Assembly (NCBI GenBank): GCA_003497555.1
Contig: DNNS01000462.1
Location: forward strand, 1-8,325
Length of the DNA: 8,325 nucleotides
Source of the DNA: Spirochaetia bacterium
Lineage (GTDB): Bacteria > Spirochaetota > UBA12135
Direction of reading: 5' to 3'
Every line of letters begins with the position of its first letter. Within the stretch, counting starts at the first letter, position 1. This document shows positions 6,332 through 8,325 of this stretch, in pieces. The position numbers were made by a program, and so were the translations under genes. The notes under the pieces are model-generated. The model did no database searches. It saw only the letters and a list, made by a program, of their open reading frames with translations, and had not been told where the DNA came from.

Positions 6332-7840
6332 CTATATAATTATTTTTGAATATCTGCGGAAAATATTAAAATGAAAAAGCATGTCGAAAATATACCGCGT
6401 TACAAAAAGCGCAGTAAACATACTTATTATAATACCGATAAAAAGCGTAACTGCGAAACCCTTGATTGGCCCGGTACCGTAACTGGATAGAATAAAAGCT
6501 GCAATCAGGGTGGTAATATTGGAATCAAATATGGACCAGAAAGCTTTATCGTAACCGCGTTCCCAGGCTTCAAAAATAGTACGCTGGTTGTCAGTTAGTT
6601 CTTCCTTGATGCGCTCAAAGATAACTACATTGGCGTCTATAGCCATTCCCATGGTTAAAATAAGGCCTGCTATTCCCGGCAGGGTAATGGTAAACTGCAG
6701 GGGAGCAAGAACAGCAATTATTAAAAAACCGTTCAGCAGCAGCGCTATACTGGCAATCAGGCCGGAAGATCTGTAGAAAATAAGCATGAAAACAATAACC
6801 AGCAGGATCCCGGCTAAAAGAGCCTTGATGCTTTTCTGCAGCAGATCGCGCCCCATTGACGGCCCAATCATTTCTTCTTCAATGATTGCAATAGGAACCG
6901 GGAGTGAACCGGCTTTTAGAATAAGCGCCAGGTCTTTGGCTTCTTCAGGGGTAAAACTTCCAGTTATCTGCCCGGAACCGCCGGAAATGCGTTCATTAAT
7001 GCGGGGGGCGGATTGAACCTTGCCGTCAAGAATTATAGCAAGCGCCTTGCCCTGATTGGTCCCGGTAACATCAGAAAAAATTTTCGCGCCCCTGAAATCA
7101 AGTTCAAAGCGGATGATGTGATCGTTGAATTCTCCGTATCCTACCGAGGCGCTTTTGATGCTGGTGCCTTTCATGACTGCGTCTTTTTGCACTACAACCG
7201 GGTAATAGGGCTCGGGATTACCGGCATCATTTTTTTTATATACATATTTTACTTCATAATCAGCCGGTATTTTATCGGCATTTAGAACTTTTTTGCTTTC
7301 AGTATCAATTTCAAGACGGGAGGTAAGATCATCATCAACCATTCTGAATTCCAGCTCGCCTTCGGTTTCAATGATTTTTCTGATGCGGTATGTATCTTTT
7401 TCACCGGGCAGTTGTATAACTATGCGGTCTTTTCCCTGCCTGCGTATATTCGGCTCGGAAACCCCGAACTGGTCAATACGGTTTCGGAGTTTCTGCAGAA
7501 TGCGTTCAATGGCCTCTTTGCGCTCATCTTCTGTTATTTCATCCGGTTTTTTACCGAGTTTTCCTGCAAATTTGTCAAAATCGGCTTCGAGCACAACGTG
7601 AATTCCGCCGACAATGTCAAGACCCAAAGAAACAACTTTACTGCGATAAACAATGAGATCTTTTAATTCGGTAATTTTATCAGGATTATAGCCGCGTCTG
7701 GTCCATTCCTCAATTCCGAGATCAAGCAGTTTTTTATTTTCATCAGGAATAATAAAATACCAGCGGATGGTAGGAAGCAGAAAAACCAATCCGGTGATTA
7801 AAATACCTGCAATAACAAATAGTCGGAAAGATTTGGACAT
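6332..7840 (-). CDS. secD: Protein translocase subunit SecD
   Basis: Larger half of the SecDF proton-driven export motor. The 502-residue protein has an N-terminal membrane segment (7-31), the periplasmic P1 domain beginning with LGLDIVGGIHVVLEAD (72-87), the substrate-handling region and ALAIILDGKVQSAPRI (266-281) with SGGSGQITGSFTPEEA (286-301), then a five-helix membrane bundle from about 336 to 490. The helix-4 motif GMAIDANVVIFERIKEEL (398-415) contains Asp402, equivalent to the essential proton-relay Asp of SecD. The length is typical of bacterial SecD with a compact periplasmic domain (E. coli about 615). The ATG at 7840 lies 29 nt after the yajC stop; the only ribosome-site candidate is GGCGG seven bases upstream, the same kind of element as before remA. 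Confidence 0.98.
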   Translation of the reverse strand: MSKSFRLFVIAGILITGLVFLLPTIRWYFIIPDENKKLLDLGIEEWTRRGYNPDKITELKDLIVYRSKVVSLGLDIVGGIHVVLEADFDKFAGKLGKKPDEITEDERKEAIERILQKLRNRIDQFGVSEPNIRRQGKDRIVIQLPGEKDTYRIRKIIETEGELEFRMVDDDLTSRLEIDTESKKVLNADKIPADYEVKYVYKKNDAGNPEPYYPVVVQKDAVMKGTSIKSASVGYGEFNDHIIRFELDFRGAKIFSDVTGTNQGKALAIILDGKVQSAPRINERISGGSGQITGSFTPEEAKDLALILKAGSLPVPIAIIEEEMIGPSMGRDLLQKSIKALLAGILLVIVFMLIFYRSSGLIASIALLLNGFLIIAVLAPLQFTITLPGIAGLILTMGMAIDANVVIFERIKEELTDNQRTIFEAWERGYDKAFWSIFDSNITTLIAAFILSSYGTGPIKGFAVTLFIGIIISMFTALFVTRYIFDMLFHFNIFRRYSKIII

Positions 7841-7869
7841 AGGGTGGCCGCCGGTGAAAAAAATTTAAA

Positions 7870-8226
7870 TTATTTATTTTCGCTTTCTTGCACGGCACTG
7901 CTGCCTTTATTTTGTTCTTTTTCAAGAACATTGGCAATAAAAGTACGTGCAACTTCAATATTAACATTATTGGAAACTTCCAGTACAATTACATCGTTTT
8001 TAATTTTAACGACTTTGCCGTAAATACCGCCGCTGGTAATAACACGATCGCCTTTTTCAAGCGCAGCTCTTTTTTTTTCTATTTCTTTCTGTTTTACCGA
8101 TTGCGGCCTGATCAGCAGAAAATAAAAAATGATAAAAATAATAATGAGGGGAAGAAACTGCATGAGCGGATTGGTTGGAGACTGCCCGGCTTGTGCCTGG
8201 GCTTGAGCATAAAGAACATCAAACAT
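7870..8226 (-). CDS. yajC: Preprotein translocase subunit YajC
   Basis: Small inner-membrane protein that associates with SecDF and SecYEG; usually dispensable. The 118-residue product has a short N-terminal stretch with an AQAQAQAG repeat (8-14), a single membrane helix (about 22-39), the family's LLIRPQ motif just after it (37-42), a charged helix KQKEIEKKRAALEKGD (45-60) and the signature GDRVITSGGIYGKV (59-72), then a beta domain and a polar tail. The ATG at 8226 is preferred because AAGGT lies six bases before it; the frame stays open to the window edge, but the extra 33 residues have no YajC character and would cover the probable promoter. First gene of the cluster and, as usual, directly before secD. 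Confidence 0.96.
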   Translation of the reverse strand: MFDVLYAQAQAQAGQSPTNPLMQFLPLIIIFIIFYFLLIRPQSVKQKEIEKKRAALEKGDRVITSGGIYGKVVKIKNDVIVLEVSNNVNIEVARTFIANVLEKEQNKGSSAVQESENK

Positions 8227-8232
8227 ACTAAT

Positions 8233-8237
8233 ACCTT
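8233..8237 (-). promoter_or_regulatory. Ribosome binding site that fixes the yajC start
   Basis: AAGGT on the minus strand, six bases before the ATG at 8226. It is the reason for choosing this start over the longer open frame that reaches the window edge. Confidence 0.6.
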
Positions 8238-8248
8238 TTTTTAAGAAT

Positions 8249-8277
8249 ACTATATCATGCTTGATGTAAAAACGGAA
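8249..8277 (-). promoter_or_regulatory. Candidate sigma-70-type promoter before yajC
   Basis: On the minus strand, TTCCGT (8272-8277) and TATAGT (8249-8254) are separated by 17 bases and lie about 22 bases before the yajC ATG. The -10 box matches the consensus at five of six positions and the -35 box weakly. The location, at the head of a run of genes with no other sizeable gap, supports it. Predicted by eye only; transcription could also start further upstream, outside the window. Confidence 0.4.
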
Positions 8278-8283
8278 GCATCC

Positions 8284-8300
8284 CTCCCTCCCTGGAAAAT
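8284..8300 (-). repeat. Right copy of the 17-bp inverted repeat
   Basis: Reverse complement of bases 3-19. On the minus strand it ends in a G-rich run extended to GGGAGGGAGGGA (8281-8292), a few bases upstream of the candidate -35 box of yajC. It could be a dispersed repeat or a shared protein-binding site; the sequence does not decide. Confidence 0.6.
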
Positions 8301-8325
8301 TTATCGCAGTGTGTGTCATTTTCAT

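Noticed and set aside
8227..8325. N-terminal extension of yajC to the window edge
   Set aside because: The extra residues are not YajC-like, a good ribosome site precedes the ATG at 8226, and the stretch contains the likely promoter and the end repeat.
1..8325. CRISPR array, tRNA or rRNA genes, insertion sequence or phage genes
   Set aside because: Almost the whole window is covered by well-recognised minus-strand genes; no regularly spaced repeats, transposase motifs or structured RNA signatures were found.

Overview
The window holds nine genes, all on the minus strand and packed end to end, so transcription runs from the right edge (8325) to the left edge (1). In transcription order they are yajC, secD, secF, a remA/DUF370 gene, gmk, rpoZ, miaA, a mannose-1-phosphate guanylyltransferase, a MoxR-type AAA+ ATPase and an AMP-forming acyl ligase (ten proteins' worth of conserved families counting yajC, i.e. 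ten CDS in total). Gaps between genes are 1 to 29 nt, and two pairs (remA/gmk and miaA/manC) overlap by 11 bp. This looks like one long transcription unit or a set of coupled operons. The only gene-free stretches are 1-68 and 8227-8325.

Region by region: 8227-8325 is a leader with a possible promoter. 5449-8226 encodes the Sec auxiliary proteins YajC, SecD and SecF, which help pull exported proteins across the inner membrane. 3426-5426 is a housekeeping block: RemA (DNA-binding regulator family), guanylate kinase, RNA polymerase omega and the tRNA A37 prenyltransferase MiaA. 69-3436 carries functions that look more envelope- or surface-related: GDP-mannose synthesis, a MoxR chaperone-like ATPase, and an acyl-adenylating enzyme resembling the ligases of aryl-polyene/fatty-acid type clusters. 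How the last three work together is not shown by the sequence. A link through cell-surface glycan or lipid building is an inference.

Organism: a bacterium of moderate-to-low GC with separate SecD and SecF. RemA next to gmk and rpoZ is best known from Firmicutes but is also found in other phyla, and rpoZ directly followed by miaA is, from memory, a spirochaete-like arrangement. I favour a spirochaete or another uncultured diderm, with low certainty. No mobile element, CRISPR array, tRNA, rRNA or sign of recent transfer was seen. A 17-bp sequence occurs in inverted orientation at the two extreme ends of the window, which fits an assembly contig ending in a dispersed repeat, or shared regulatory sites.

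The window is mainly ordinary housekeeping sequence. The parts that deserve a second look are the pairing of MoxR with an acyl ligase instead of its usual DUF58/VWA partners, and the terminal inverted repeat.
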